A stretch of 64,000 nt of DNA from Treponema medium (GCF_017161265.1 NZ_CP031393.1:1240001-1304000), one strand, 5' to 3'. Shown: positions 17,148-25,943, numbered from the stretch's first letter. Notes: generated by a model from the sequence alone, not told the origin. Made by a program: numbers and translations.

Positions 17148-17330
17148 CCCAACAAAATACATCCGTGTATTTTGTTGGGCGTCGAGTTTTTTGCTCAAGC
17201 AAAAAACATCGCTTTTGTGCGGAACCACGGACATCCGTGTCCGTATTGACGGCGAGTTTTGGTAGGCTCCGCCTGTCAAAACGTCGCTATTGCGTGGAAC
17301 CACCACCCTTCGTGGCGGTACTGAAACGAG
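17148..17330 (+). repeat. Type-A hairpin array directly behind the variable region
   Basis: This array holds two and a half units. Long stem 17148-17179 (13-bp arms, loop ATCCGT), CGTCGAG, second stem TTTTTTGC/GCAAAAAA (17186-17206), linker CATCGC...TGTGCGGAACCA, and stem CGGAC/GTCCG around ATCCGT (17228-17243). Then GGCGAG, an imperfect stem (about 17257-17281), linker CGTCGCTATTGCGTGGAACCA split over 17282-17302, and a final CCACC/GGCGG-type stem. The arms differ between stems while loops and linkers are shared. The array begins 14 bases after the lipoprotein stop codon. No gene is supported between 17135 and 17734. Confidence 0.8.
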
Positions 17331-17413
17331 TTAGTGTGAAAGTCATCACTTCTTAGCTTTTATTTTCAGAACTATGCTTTGGAATCAATGCGGGTTCTTA
17401 GGGCAGAGCCCCG

Positions 17414-17507
17414 CCCAAGAATGTGCGTCCTTGCACATTCTTGGGCTACGAGTTCGCAATACGAACTCGTTTCTGCATAAAACTACCGCCATCCGTGGCG
17501 GTACTGC
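17414..17507 (+). repeat. Type-A hairpin unit
   Basis: Long stem 17414-17445 (CCCAAGAATGTGC, loop GTCCTT, complement), CTACGAG linker, second stem 17450-17468, CTGCATAAAACTA linker, then TACCGCC/GGCGGTA around ATCCGT at 17484-17503. The long stem is nearly identical to the one at 26656. Confidence 0.8.
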
Positions 17508-17528
17508 GGTATGTTGATTTGGCAGGAG

Positions 17529-17670
17529 TGCAAACGCACCATGTAGAGTAGATAAAAACGCAGAATAATTGAGGCCGTGAGACCATTTGAACCGCGAAGA
17601 GGTTCAACTCTGGTTGAACGACCTCAATTATTCTGCGGGGATGCTAAGAAATAGCCTGATGCGTTTGCAC
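17529..17670 (-). repeat. Type-B inverted-repeat element
   Basis: Outer repeats are GTGCAAACGCA (17529-17539) and TGCGTTTGCAC (17660-17670). The inner 16-bp stem is CGCAGAATAATTGAGG with its complement, ending near 17637. The minus-strand interior (AACCAGAGTTGAACC, TCTTCGCGGTTCAA, ATGGTCTCAC) matches the element at 25668, but the inner stem arms are entirely different and still complementary. Confidence 0.8.
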
Positions 17671-17675
17671 GGGGC

Positions 17676-17704
17676 TTGACTTTCTTTTGAAATTATGGAA
17701 TACT
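17676..17704 (+). promoter_or_regulatory. Promoter of tRNA-Lys
   Basis: TTGACT (17676-17681), 17-base spacer, AATACT (17699-17704). It lies 30 bases before the tRNA. Confidence 0.5.
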
Positions 17705-17734
17705 CGTTCAGTCTTGCTAAGACATTTAAGCAAC

Positions 17735-17807
17735 GGGCCATTAGCTCAGCTGGTAGAGCAACAGACTCTTAATCTGTGGGTCGCAGGTTCGAAGCCTGCA
17801 TGGCTCA
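17735..17807 (+). tRNA. tRNA-Lys (anticodon CTT)
   Basis: Acceptor GGGCCAT/ATGGCTC, D arm GCTCAGCTGGTAGAGC, anticodon stem ACAGA/TCTGT with loop CTCTTAA (anticodon CTT), and T arm GCAGGTTCGAAGCCTGC. CCA is not encoded. Confidence 0.95.
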
Positions 17808-17843
17808 GATGAATAGGGTGTTAAGTAGCCTAAAGGCTAGGAC

Positions 17844-17872
17844 TTGACATTCCTAAAAATCATCGGTATATT
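17844..17872 (+). promoter_or_regulatory. Promoter of the tRNA-Leu/tRNA-Gly pair
   Basis: A perfect TTGACA (17844-17849), a 17-base spacer and TATATT (17867-17872), 19 bases before tRNA-Leu. Confidence 0.7.
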
Positions 17873-17891
17873 GTTTCGACTCACTTTGTGA

Positions 17892-17971
17892 GCGAGAGTG
17901 GTGGAATTGGCAGACACGCCAGACTTAGGATCTGGTGCCTCGGCGTGAGGGTTCAAGTCCCTCCTCTCGCA
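17892..17971 (+). tRNA. tRNA-Leu (anticodon TAG)
   Basis: A class II tRNA with a short variable arm (TGCCTCGGCGT region). Acceptor GCGAGAG/CTCTCGC, anticodon stem CCAGA/TCTGG with loop CTTAGGA (anticodon TAG), T arm GAGGGTTCAAGTCCCTC. Confidence 0.94.
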
Positions 17972-18006
17972 GGATTCCACACAGTACATACCGAGCGATA
18001 TATTTT

Positions 18007-18078
18007 GCGGGAATAGCTCAGTGGTAGAGCGCCACCTTGCCAAGGTGGATGTCGCGGGTTCAATCCCCGTTTCCCGCT
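18007..18078 (+). tRNA. tRNA-Gly (anticodon GCC)
   Basis: Acceptor GCGGGAA/TTCCCGC, anticodon stem CCACC/GGTGG with loop TTGCCAA (anticodon GCC), T arm GCGGGTTCAATCCCCGT. It is followed at once by a strong terminator. Confidence 0.95.
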
Positions 18079-18086
18079 CTTACAGA

Positions 18087-18119
18087 AGCGATTCGGTACA
18101 CCCGAATCGCTTTTTTTTT
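18087..18119 (+). terminator. Rho-independent terminator of the tRNA cluster
   Basis: AGCGATTCGG and CCGAATCGCT form a 10-bp stem with a short TACAC loop, followed by a run of nine T. Confidence 0.92.
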
Positions 18120-18233
18120 AACCGGATGTTACCGGTGAAGAATCAATAACCCCGATGCGAGCGTCGGGGTATGTTGTTCTCATAAGGTGGTTGCAGTCGG
18201 CTTTAATACCCTTTGTTACGACGCTGAGCGTTC

Positions 18234-18337
18234 GTCAAAACTATACATCCGTGTATAGTTTTGACTGCAATGGTGTGACAGAGTTTACACCATTGCTACT
18301 GCGTGGAACTACTGCCATCCGTGGCGGTAGAGAAACG
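18234..18337 (+). repeat. Type-A hairpin unit upstream of tig
   Basis: Long stem 18234-18265 (13-bp arms GTCAAAACTATAC, loop ATCCGT), second stem 18268-18295 (CAATGGTGT/ACACCATTG), linker CTACTGCGTGGAACTA, and final stem CTACTGCC/GGCGGTAG around ATCCGT at 18309-18330. It fills most of the gap between the tRNA terminator and tig. Confidence 0.8.
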
Positions 18338-18409
18338 GTAGGTATTAAACCCTCTGCACGAATAAAGTTCTCTTGCGAGAAACCCTTTTAGTACCATAAG
18401 GATATGCCA

Positions 18410-19801
18410 ATGAATTTTACGAAAGAATTTACCCCTATCGAAAAGTCTCGGATGAAACTTTCGATTACCGTTAAACAGGATGAGGTGCAAAACCGATATG
18501 CACTTTTAACGAAAAAATATGCGAAACAGCTCCAGATACCGGGTTTTCGTAAAGGCAAAGTACCGGTAAAAGTCCTTGAACAGAAATTCGGTGATACGTT
18601 GCGCGCTGAAACCTATGATGAAGTAATACAGAACGTATTGGAAGAAGTATTTGAATCTGCTGATAAATACTCGCGACCATTGCCGTATTCGCAGCCTGAA
18701 CTTGATGGTACACCCGATTTCAAGCTTGACTCCGACTTGGTGTTTACCGTTCTCTATGATGTGCTTCCCAAAGTGGAAATAGCAAAGACGGAAGGCTTTA
18801 CCGTATCCGTACCTGAGGTATCCGTTACCGACGCCGATATCGAAAAAGAATTAGTGTTGATACAGGAACGCAACGCGCTTGTCATCGATTGCGGCGAGGG
18901 CGATACCGTAAAAAATGATAATATCGTAACCATTAACTATGTACAGCTTGATGATGCCGATGCGGAAATCGAAAGTTCAAAACGGGATGATTTTGTATTT
19001 ACCATCGGTAAAGGGCAATTCCATTACGGCGTAGATGATGAGCTTATCGGTATGAAGAAGGGCGAGGAAAAGGTTATCGTCAAAACATATCCTGCCGAAC
19101 ATATCGACAAACAGCTCGCCGGAAAGACAATCAAGTTAAAGGTTGTCGTAACTGCACTAAAGCGTAAAGATTTGCCTGCTATCGATGATGAGCTCGCGCA
19201 GGACGTAAGCGAAAAATACAAGACACTTGCTGACTTAAAAGCTGACATCTCAAAAAATCTTACACGTCAGGTAGAAGATGTCCTGGAGCGGAAAAAGACT
19301 GACAATCTGCTTAAACAGATGGCGGAAGCCAATCCTATCGAACTGCCTGAGTCCATGATTAAGGCGGAACTCGAAGGTCGGTGGGCTATGTTGGCACAGC
19401 GGTTGGGTATGTCGTCCGAAGCTTTGGAAAAACTGACAATCGATATCAACGGTAAATTATCCAAAGCGTCCGCGATGACTGAATGGCGGGCAGAGGCAGA
19501 GTTGCGGCTTAAGACCCGTATCATTGTCGAAAAACTGCTGGAAGAACGGGGGATTACCGCTTCGCCGGAAGATGTTGAAGCGGAATATGTAGCAATAGCC
19601 GAGCGTACGGGAGCATCTGCGGAAGATGTTAAAAAGCATTATGACGGAAAGCCCCGCGAAAAAGAATATTTACTCGATGATATAAAAGAAAAGAAGCTTT
19701 ATGCCCAGCTTTTTGAAAAATCGACGGTAAAACCGGGCGAGAAGCTGACAGTAGAACAATTACTTGGAGAGGGAGCTGCTGATGTCGGAACAGATGCATA
19801 G
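18410..19801 (+). CDS. tig: Trigger factor
   Basis: A ribosome-associated chaperone and peptidyl-prolyl isomerase, 463 residues. The N-terminal ribosome-binding signature is [16 protein letters not shown] (family GFRxGKxP) near residue 42. A central FKBP domain begins around [16 protein letters not shown], and the C-terminal helical chaperone domain includes [15 protein letters not shown] 18410 is preferred: AAGGA lies about seven bases upstream, whereas ATG 18404 is too close to it. The end overlaps clpP by 20 bases, and clpX follows. This tig-clpP-clpX order is widely conserved and couples folding with proteolysis. Confidence 0.95.
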   Translation: MNFTKEFTPIEKSRMKLSITVKQDEVQNRYALLTKKYAKQLQIPGFRKGKVPVKVLEQKFGDTLRAETYDEVIQNVLEEVFESADKYSRPLPYSQPELDGTPDFKLDSDLVFTVLYDVLPKVEIAKTEGFTVSVPEVSVTDADIEKELVLIQERNALVIDCGEGDTVKNDNIVTINYVQLDDADAEIESSKRDDFVFTIGKGQFHYGVDDELIGMKKGEEKVIVKTYPAEHIDKQLAGKTIKLKVVVTALKRKDLPAIDDELAQDVSEKYKTLADLKADISKNLTRQVEDVLERKKTDNLLKQMAEANPIELPESMIKAELEGRWAMLAQRLGMSSEALEKLTIDINGKLSKASAMTEWRAEAELRLKTRIIVEKLLEERGITASPEDVEAEYVAIAERTGASAEDVKKHYDGKPREKEYLLDDIKEKKLYAQLFEKSTVKPGEKLTVEQLLGEGAADVGTDA

Positions 19802-20387
19802 CCTTGTTCCTTATGTTATTGAACAGACGGGAAACGGCGAACGCAGCTACGATATTTTTTCGCGCCTGTTAAAAGACCGTATTATCTTTGTTGATGGTGA
19901 AATAACCGATGCAACCGCCGATTTGGTGGTTGCGCAGCTGCTTTTTCTGGAGTCGCAGAACCCCGACAAAGACATCAGTCTTTATATTAATAGCCCCGGC
20001 GGCTCGGTAACGGCTGGACTTGCCGTTTACGATACGATGCAGCATATTCATCCTCATGTGCAGACTATCTGTCTGGGGCAGGCTGCAAGTATGGCTGCCG
20101 TGCTTTTGGCAGGGGGAAGCAAAGGAAAACGCTTTGCGTTGCCTTCTTCCCGCGTGATGATACATCAGCCATGGGGCGGTGCACAGGGACAAGCTAGCGA
20201 TATTACTATACAGGCACGGGAAATACTCCGCTTAAAAAAGCTGATTATACAATACTGCGCTCATCACACTGGAAAAACGGAAAAGACGGTTGCCGAGGAT
20301 ATGGAGCGGGATTTTTTTATGTCTGCGCAGGAGGCCTGCGAATACGGCATCGTTGATATGGTCATGGATAGGAGAAAAAATGCCTAA
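19782..20387 (+). CDS. clpP: ATP-dependent Clp protease proteolytic subunit
   Basis: A 201-residue serine peptidase that forms the double-heptamer chamber docking with ClpX. The catalytic Ser is in GQAASMAAV, the His in MIHQPWGG, and the Asp near the middle of the [17 protein letters not shown] stretch region. [12 protein letters not shown] is the conserved substrate-binding strand. The start ATG 19782 has GGAGAGGGAG upstream. It overlaps tig at the 5' side and clpX by eight bases at the 3' side, indicating a tightly coupled operon. Confidence 0.96.
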   Translation: MSEQMHSLVPYVIEQTGNGERSYDIFSRLLKDRIIFVDGEITDATADLVVAQLLFLESQNPDKDISLYINSPGGSVTAGLAVYDTMQHIHPHVQTICLGQAASMAAVLLAGGSKGKRFALPSSRVMIHQPWGGAQGQASDITIQAREILRLKKLIIQYCAHHTGKTEKTVAEDMERDFFMSAQEACEYGIVDMVMDRRKNA

Positions 20388-21624
20388 ATTAAGAAGTGAT
20401 TCTTCTTTAATCTGCTCTTTTTGCGGTAAGCGTGAAGATGCAAATCGTAAAATCGTACCCGGGCCGGGGGTCGCCATCTGCGATCATTGTATCCAGCTTT
20501 GTAAAGAATACTTGACCGCTTACAAGATGGTTACGCCTTTGCAGCTTTCAGGAGATATTCCGACGCCGATGGAGCTAAAAACCTACCTTGATGAATATGT
20601 TATCGGGCAAGAGAAAGCGAAACGAGTTTTATCGGTTGCCGTCTATAATCATTACAAGCGGATTATGCATCCACCGACAGACCGGAATGCTGTTATTATT
20701 GAAAAATCGAATGTCTTACTGATAGGTCCGACCGGTTCGGGAAAAACGCTGTTAGCACGGACGCTTGCACAAAAGATGAAGGTTCCTTTCGCCATTGCCG
20801 ATGCAACTACTTTAACCGAAGCGGGATATGTCGGAGAGGACGTTGAAAATATCCTTTTAAAACTTATCCAGAATGCCGATGGCGATATTGCCCGTGCGGA
20901 ACGCGGTATCATTTTTATTGACGAAATTGATAAAATTGCGCGGAAAAGCGAAAACGTTTCGATTACCCGTGATGTTTCGGGCGAAGGCGTTCAGCAGGCT
21001 CTGTTAAAAATTGTTGAAGGAACGGTCGCTTCGGTGCCTCCGCAGGGAGGGCGTAAACATCCGAATCAAGATATGCTGAAGATCGATACGTCTAATATCC
21101 TGTTTATCTGCGGTGGCGCTTTTGTCGGACTTGATACGATTATTCAGACACGGGTTGCGGAAAATCCGATGGGATTCGGGGCAGATGTACGGTCTGCAAA
21201 AGAAAAAGATTTGCAAGAGTTGTACGACAAACTGATCCCTGATGATTTGGTAAAATTCGGTATTATCCCCGAATTGATCGGGCGCCTTCCCATCAGTGTT
21301 TCGCTCAGCGATTTAAAGCTCGAAGACTTGCGCCGTATACTTGTTGAACCGAAAAATGCCATTATCAAACAGTTCCAAGAATCGTTTAAGCTCGACAATG
21401 TTAAATTGACATTTGATGATGCCGCCCTTGACGCTATTTCTCAGCAAGCACTGGATCAAAATACCGGTGCACGAGGGCTTCGCTCTATCGTAGAAAAACT
21501 GATGCTAGATGCGATGTTCGAGGCTCCGTCAATGAAAGGTCAAAAGGCCTTGCATATCACAAAGAAGGTTATTGAAGAAACGGAGAAGCCTGAGTTAAAG
21601 CTGATTTCGGAAAAAACAGCATAG
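20380..21624 (+). CDS. clpX: ATP-dependent Clp protease ATPase subunit ClpX
   Basis: A 414-residue AAA+ unfoldase. The N-terminal zinc-binding domain is complete (CSFCGK and CDHC pairs). Walker A is GPTGSGKT, Walker B is IIFIDEID, the pore loop region is GYVGED, and the sensor 2 region TGARGLRS is near the C-terminus. It unfolds tagged substrates and feeds them into ClpP. ATG 20380 has AGGAGAA upstream and overlaps the end of clpP. A hairpin terminator shared with the convergent DoxX-like gene follows at 21677. Confidence 0.96.
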   Translation: MPKLRSDSSLICSFCGKREDANRKIVPGPGVAICDHCIQLCKEYLTAYKMVTPLQLSGDIPTPMELKTYLDEYVIGQEKAKRVLSVAVYNHYKRIMHPPTDRNAVIIEKSNVLLIGPTGSGKTLLARTLAQKMKVPFAIADATTLTEAGYVGEDVENILLKLIQNADGDIARAERGIIFIDEIDKIARKSENVSITRDVSGEGVQQALLKIVEGTVASVPPQGGRKHPNQDMLKIDTSNILFICGGAFVGLDTIIQTRVAENPMGFGADVRSAKEKDLQELYDKLIPDDLVKFGIIPELIGRLPISVSLSDLKLEDLRRILVEPKNAIIKQFQESFKLDNVKLTFDDAALDAISQQALDQNTGARGLRSIVEKLMLDAMFEAPSMKGQKALHITKKVIEETEKPELKLISEKTA

Positions 21625-21676
21625 GTTGTCGAATTGTATTTTAGTTAGTTGATTTTTTAGATAACATCAAATGCCA

Positions 21677-21734
21677 TAAAAAAGAGCCGGTGCATTAAAC
21701 GGGTTGAAGATTAACCGTTAATCCCGGCTCTTTT
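21677..21734. terminator. Bidirectional terminator between clpX and the DoxX-like gene
   Basis: AAAAGAGCCGG and CCGGCTCTTTT form an 11-bp stem with a long loop, with A- and T-runs on both sides. It serves clpX on the plus strand and the gene ending at 21763 on the minus strand. Confidence 0.8.
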
Positions 21735-21762
21735 CGTATCCGTACTGTTTTAGTTTAAAAAA

Positions 21763-22182
21763 TTAGTTACGATATTGTACGCAGATAAGAGCGCCCAGTA
21801 CCATCAGGTGAGCTGACAGCTGCTGCAGGTAGGTTAGTAAACCGTGCACACCATGTATGCCGCTGTTAAATGTTCCGATAAAATCAATCAAAATAATATT
21901 GATGATCCATAAAACGATAAAAATAATTAAGATTACATTTAAAATTTGAGGGGAGAGCGTAAATAGCCCCATCAGCAGGAAAAAACCGGCGATAAGTTCA
22001 CATACGGCAATCGCGATGATGATGATTGTGCTTATTGTTGAGCTTTTTACCAACTGCGTAAGAAAGGTAACTACTGGGTTTAGATTACCGGCGCTGGATT
22101 GCATAAGCCCCGTTACTCCGCTGACCAGTAAGAAAAAAACAAGTGCAATTTGTAAGATGGTGATACCCATACTTCGTCTCAT
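21763..22182 (-). CDS. Small DoxX-like membrane protein
   Basis: A 139-residue integral membrane protein with four hydrophobic segments. Helix one starts MRRSMGITILQIALVFF, and CELIAGFFLLMGLF resembles the second helix of DoxX/DoxD-type proteins. Function is unknown; the resemblance is in layout rather than in a diagnostic motif. GGAGG lies at good spacing before ATG 22182, which is four codons inside the longer open frame. It is probably monocistronic. Confidence 0.65.
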   Translation of the reverse strand: MRRSMGITILQIALVFFLLVSGVTGLMQSSAGNLNPVVTFLTQLVKSSTISTIIIIAIAVCELIAGFFLLMGLFTLSPQILNVILIIFIVLWIINIILIDFIGTFNSGIHGVHGLLTYLQQLSAHLMVLGALICVQYRN

Positions 22183-22402
22183 AAGAACCTCCAAGTATCT
22201 TCTGTAAGAGACATCCTAAAACTTCTATTTTTAAAGATGTCCTGTATAATATCGGCGGATAGCGTCAGATTTTTACGGTATTCGTAATTGAAAATTGTGG
22301 AAATTGTTTACTCAATTCGGATTTCAAATGATTTATGAATTACTTCTCCCTCTTGTCGGATTATGTCCTACCGTTTATACTTCCCGCAATAAAATCTAAG
22401 GA

Positions 22403-22431
22403 AAACCTCTAAAGACTGAGGTTTTTAGAGG
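22403..22431 (+). promoter_or_regulatory. Type-C hairpin covering the murE ribosome-binding site
   Basis: CCTCTAAA (22406-22413) pairs with TTTAGAGG (22424-22431). The AGAGG in the right arm is the only Shine-Dalgarno-like sequence in front of murE (ATG 22437). Folding would hide it, so translation of murE may depend on opening this hairpin. Confidence 0.5.
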
Positions 22432-22436
22432 ATCCT

Positions 22437-24032
22437 ATGTGTAATAACCACTATGCAAAGTCAATTCTTCAATGTCTTTTTTCTATAGAGCCGATAGCAG
22501 TACACGGGGCTGATGTTACGGTGTATTCGCTTTCGTATGATTCGCGTGAGGTACGGATAGGCGCCGCTTTTTTTGCCTTGCCCGGCGTGCATACTGACGG
22601 TTCAAAGTTTATCGATGCGGCTATTGCGAAGGGCGCCGTTGCGGTTATTCATGAAAAAACACTTCCATTATATCAAGAGCATATTTGTTATGTTCAAGTG
22701 CCGGACGTCCGTGCCGCAATGGCTGCTGCTGCAGCCGTTTTCTTTGACGAACCTTCCAAAGACTTGGTAACAATCGGAGTAACCGGTACGGAAGGAAAAA
22801 CCAGCACCGTCAATTTTATCTGGCAGCTGCTGCGACTTGCCGGAAAAAAGGCAGGGTTTTCTTCGACCGTATCTTTTTCCTTTGGAGATGAACCTGTTGC
22901 CAATCCGGCGCATCAGACTACACCTGAATCGGTTACAGTACAGGAACGGCTTGCCCGTATGCGGGATAACGGCTGCGAATATGCAGTCGTGGAAGCATCT
23001 TCTCACGGGCTTTCTCCCCGAACGGCACGGCTATTGCATGTGCATTTTGATGCAGGCGTATTTATGAATGTTACGCAGGAACATTTGGAATTTCACGGCA
23101 CCTTTGAACAATACCGCTATGATAAAGCGAATTTATTTCGGTCATTAGATACCCATGATCATAAGAAAAAAAACGGAACGGTTGCGGCCTTCGGCATTGT
23201 CAATCTTGAAGACCCGTCTGCCGCTTATTTTGCACAGGCGACAAAGTACCCCGTATTCGGATTTTCCGTGCAGAAACATATCGGCGCTGCTGCGGCTGTT
23301 TCGTTCTCAAACTTTGCAGGCGGCTTATCGGCTGATAACATTCATGAAGGGGAGAACGGTTTAACCTTTACAATTCACGCATCGTTGGACGGTGTGCAGA
23401 AAACGTATGAGGCCGCTGCTCCGGTAACCGGCTTTTTTAATGTGTACAATATCCTTGCCACGCTTATTGCCGTTCATAACTTAACAGGACTGTCGTTTGA
23501 TATGCTCGTGCCGTTGCTCAATCGACTTATGCCGGTAAGGGGGAGGATGTGCCGTGTTGAAGCGGGGCAGGGCTTTGAGGTGCTTATCGACTATGCGCAT
23601 ACGCCCTCATCATTCCAAGCGATTATGCCGTCTGTCCGTGATCGTGTTAAAGCGAAAGGCGGTCGCATCATTGCCGTATTCGGTTCGGGCGGAGAGCGCG
23701 ATACCGTTAAGAGGCCGGAACAGGGAAGAATTGCCGGAGAATACTGCGATACGATCATCCTCACCGATGAAGACCCCCGCGGCGAAGACCCTGTCGAGCT
23801 TTTGGAGATGATTGCCGCCGGCTGTCCTAACAAGAAGCGCGGCGAAGAGCTGTTTATTATTCCCGACCGGCCGACTGCCGTCCGTAAAGCATTTTCTCTT
23901 GCGCAACCGAATGATGCGGTATTGTTGCTTGGAAAGGGACACGAAAATTCGATTATCGGGAAAAACGGCGCCGTACCATATAATGAGTACACCGAAGCGC
24001 ACAATGCCCTGCGGGAGTTGCGGAGTTTTTAA
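22437..24032 (+). CDS. murE: UDP-MurNAc-L-Ala-D-Glu--diamino acid ligase
   Basis: A 531-residue Mur ligase adding the third, diamino, residue of the peptidoglycan stem. The P-loop is GVTGTEGKTSTVN near residue 119, and YAVVEASSHGLSPRTARLL is the typical MurE substrate block. FGSGGERDTVKRPEQG and TDEDPRGEDP follow in the C-terminal domain. Meso-DAP enzymes usually have DNPR at that site; DEDPR here may reflect L-ornithine, reported for several treponemal cell walls (inference). The ATG follows a hairpin that contains the ribosome-binding site. The AraC-type gene converges from the other side. Confidence 0.93.
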   Translation: MCNNHYAKSILQCLFSIEPIAVHGADVTVYSLSYDSREVRIGAAFFALPGVHTDGSKFIDAAIAKGAVAVIHEKTLPLYQEHICYVQVPDVRAAMAAAAAVFFDEPSKDLVTIGVTGTEGKTSTVNFIWQLLRLAGKKAGFSSTVSFSFGDEPVANPAHQTTPESVTVQERLARMRDNGCEYAVVEASSHGLSPRTARLLHVHFDAGVFMNVTQEHLEFHGTFEQYRYDKANLFRSLDTHDHKKKNGTVAAFGIVNLEDPSAAYFAQATKYPVFGFSVQKHIGAAAAVSFSNFAGGLSADNIHEGENGLTFTIHASLDGVQKTYEAAAPVTGFFNVYNILATLIAVHNLTGLSFDMLVPLLNRLMPVRGRMCRVEAGQGFEVLIDYAHTPSSFQAIMPSVRDRVKAKGGRIIAVFGSGGERDTVKRPEQGRIAGEYCDTIILTDEDPRGEDPVELLEMIAAGCPNKKRGEELFIIPDRPTAVRKAFSLAQPNDAVLLLGKGHENSIIGKNGAVPYNEYTEAHNALRELRSF

Positions 24033-24119
24033 TAAGTCATTATTTTGCTGCGTGATAGTATTCACTTCTTGTACAGAATAATTTTTCTGTTGACTGGAGC
24101 TTTTACAGAAGCCCTATAA

Positions 24120-25607
24120 TCACTGTGTCGGTTTTTTTGCAAATACTTGGCGTTTAAATTCCGAAGGCGTAAGTCCGTATCGCTTTTTAAAAGCACGGCG
24201 GAACGTTTGTATATTTGCATAACCGCAGCGTTCCGCCAAAACGGTAAGCGATTCCTTCGTGTTCTCCTCAATCAGCGCTTGAGCTTTTTCGAGCCGTTTA
24301 TCTTCCAAATATTGAGCAAAACTTTTTTGCATTCTGGTACGAAAGAAATAGTATAGAAAATTCTCCGTCATACCGAAATCCTGTGCCATTTGAGAAAGAT
24401 TTAAAAGCGGATTTGCATAAGATTGTTCTATATATTCGGCAATATGATTTATAAGGGTTATATCTTTTTCTTGACATATATCTGCCGGTACCGTATGTTT
24501 GTTGTCGTTGATTGCTTCGGGTTGAGATTCCTGAAATGAGCAAAGAGGAGGCTGCGAAGAACTTTTTCGCGGTAAGCGGAGCAATAATACAGCTGTATAT
24601 CCGATATAAGATAAGAGACAAATTATAAACATGGCGGATACGGCAAAACGTCCGGTTAATATGTGCTGAACAAATGTAAATCGCGGAATGCTTACAAGGA
24701 GGATAGTATCGGTACCTCGTATCGGTTGAGCAAAGAGAAAATAAGATTTGCCGTGTATACGCTGTTGCGTGATGATTATCGGCTCGTTTCTTTCGTTTGC
24801 GTTTTGTATCGATTTTGGCAAGGCCGATAGTATTGTTTGTATTTCAGATTGTACAGGTTCAGTTTCTTTTACTGCCCCTTCCGGACGGATAAGCAGCGGC
24901 TTACCTTTGCTGTCGATAAGCCAAAAGACGGCTTTGGTAAAAGCCGGAAGAGTGGAAAAAAGCCCTTCAAAATAGCTTGTTTTTAAAAGTATTATGAGCT
25001 TTCCCGCATTTGCCGCAGTATTTTGCAAAGGAAAGGTTTGTTCAAATACAAGAACCTTTCTCCGTATTCCTTTAGAAACTACCGAAGATTCGGGCATCCA
25101 TGCATTGACATACACAGGCCGTAGATAGTATTCCCGCCATTGCCTGCTGTTTAAATCTTGGAATGTAAAAAGAGCTGCATACATGGCATCTATATCGAAA
25201 AAAGCATTGTCCGCTTCTAGTAAATAGTCGCTTTTTTTAGAATAAAGATACAGCGAATCGATTGCCGGATGTACTGATTTGACATAGGATAGCTGACGTT
25301 GTGCATTGATAAGTATTTGTATATCGGCGGAACCTTGTGCAATCGTATTCTGCATTACAAAGGCTTGTACATCGGTATTGATCATCAGCATATAAGAGAA
25401 CCGCTGTATTTCACTCATTGTTAAATGCAGGGTGTCGGCCGTTTTAATCAAAGTGTTTTTACAAGTATCCATTTGTTTTTTTATTGCACGGCGGAAAAAT
25501 CTGCATTCAGTAACAGCTATTACGACACAGGCAACACAGCATAGTGCAAATAAAGAACGGGAAGCGGAAATTTTCTGTATGTTTCGGCGTAGCGATCGAA
25601 TCGGCAC
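24120..25607 (-). CDS. Membrane-anchored AraC-family transcriptional regulator
   Basis: A 495-residue regulator. A membrane helix (about residues 17-38) and a second one near residue 320 enclose an extracytoplasmic Cache-like sensor domain. The C-terminal ~100 residues hold two AraC helix-turn-helix motifs: LNLSQMAQDFGMTENFLYYF, then LTVLAERCGYANIQTFRRAF followed by KKRYGLTPSEFK. This layout accompanies LplABC-type sugar importers, and such an importer lies just upstream on the same strand, so regulation of it is likely. The start is an unassisted GTG at 25607; no better in-frame start was seen. A B-type repeat lies upstream. Confidence 0.85.
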   Translation of the reverse strand: MPIRSLRRNIQKISASRSLFALCCVACVVIAVTECRFFRRAIKKQMDTCKNTLIKTADTLHLTMSEIQRFSYMLMINTDVQAFVMQNTIAQGSADIQILINAQRQLSYVKSVHPAIDSLYLYSKKSDYLLEADNAFFDIDAMYAALFTFQDLNSRQWREYYLRPVYVNAWMPESSVVSKGIRRKVLVFEQTFPLQNTAANAGKLIILLKTSYFEGLFSTLPAFTKAVFWLIDSKGKPLLIRPEGAVKETEPVQSEIQTILSALPKSIQNANERNEPIIITQQRIHGKSYFLFAQPIRGTDTILLVSIPRFTFVQHILTGRFAVSAMFIICLLSYIGYTAVLLLRLPRKSSSQPPLCSFQESQPEAINDNKHTVPADICQEKDITLINHIAEYIEQSYANPLLNLSQMAQDFGMTENFLYYFFRTRMQKSFAQYLEDKRLEKAQALIEENTKESLTVLAERCGYANIQTFRRAFKKRYGLTPSEFKRQVFAKKPTQ

Positions 25608-25667
25608 AATAAAAAAAGTATACCATGTTTAGAGTAAAAATGCAAAAATTTAGATTAGTTTAGGCAA

Positions 25668-25810
25668 GGTAAACGCATCAGACCGTTTTTTTAACAACCC
25701 CGCGGAAAAGTTGAGACTATTCGACCAGAGTTGAACCTCTTCGCGGTTCAAATGGTCTCACAGTCTCAACTTTTCCGCGATTTTTATCTACTCTGCCTGA
25801 TGCATTTACC
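25668..25810 (+). repeat. Type-B inverted-repeat element
   Basis: GGTAAACGCATCAGAC on the left and GCCTGATGCATTTACC on the right enclose a perfect 18-bp stem (25701-25718 with 25762-25779). Inside that stem is a small hairpin TTGAACC/GGTTCAA. It is the shortest complete copy and best defines the family. The 336 bases between 25608 and 25943 hold only this element and its 3' companion. Confidence 0.85.
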
Positions 25811-25825
25811 TGTCTGTTGGAAAAA

Positions 25826-25908
25826 TGTACGAAATTTTAAGTAAAATTTCGTACAGAAGGAGGACAACCTCTGAAAATATTTTATAATGCGGTTGCCCTG
25901 TTAGGTTA
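25826..25908 (+). repeat. Hairpin companion of the type-B element
   Basis: TGTACGAAATTTTA and TAAAATTTCGTACA form a perfect stem at 25826-25855, followed by GAAGGAGGACAACC and a second weak stem. At 58476 the same stem reads TGTGC/GCACA instead of TGTAC/GTACA, a paired change in both arms. Confidence 0.75.
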
Positions 25909-25943
25909 GGATGCTCCTAAAAAACTGAAGCTATAGGGCATCG

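Noticed and set aside
17146-17180. Integron attC site (GCCCAAC ... GTTGGGC boxes)
   Set aside because: The boxes match RYYYAAC/GTTRRRY, but the palindrome is perfect and only ~34 bases long, without the unpaired bases and L boxes of attC. Other copies of the same repeat lack the boxes, and no integrase or cassettes are visible.
17136-17734. DGR template repeat or reverse transcriptase near the variable region
   Set aside because: I looked for AAC-rich copies of the variable region and for a YxDD-type protein on both strands. Nothing fits; the interval holds only hairpin repeats.
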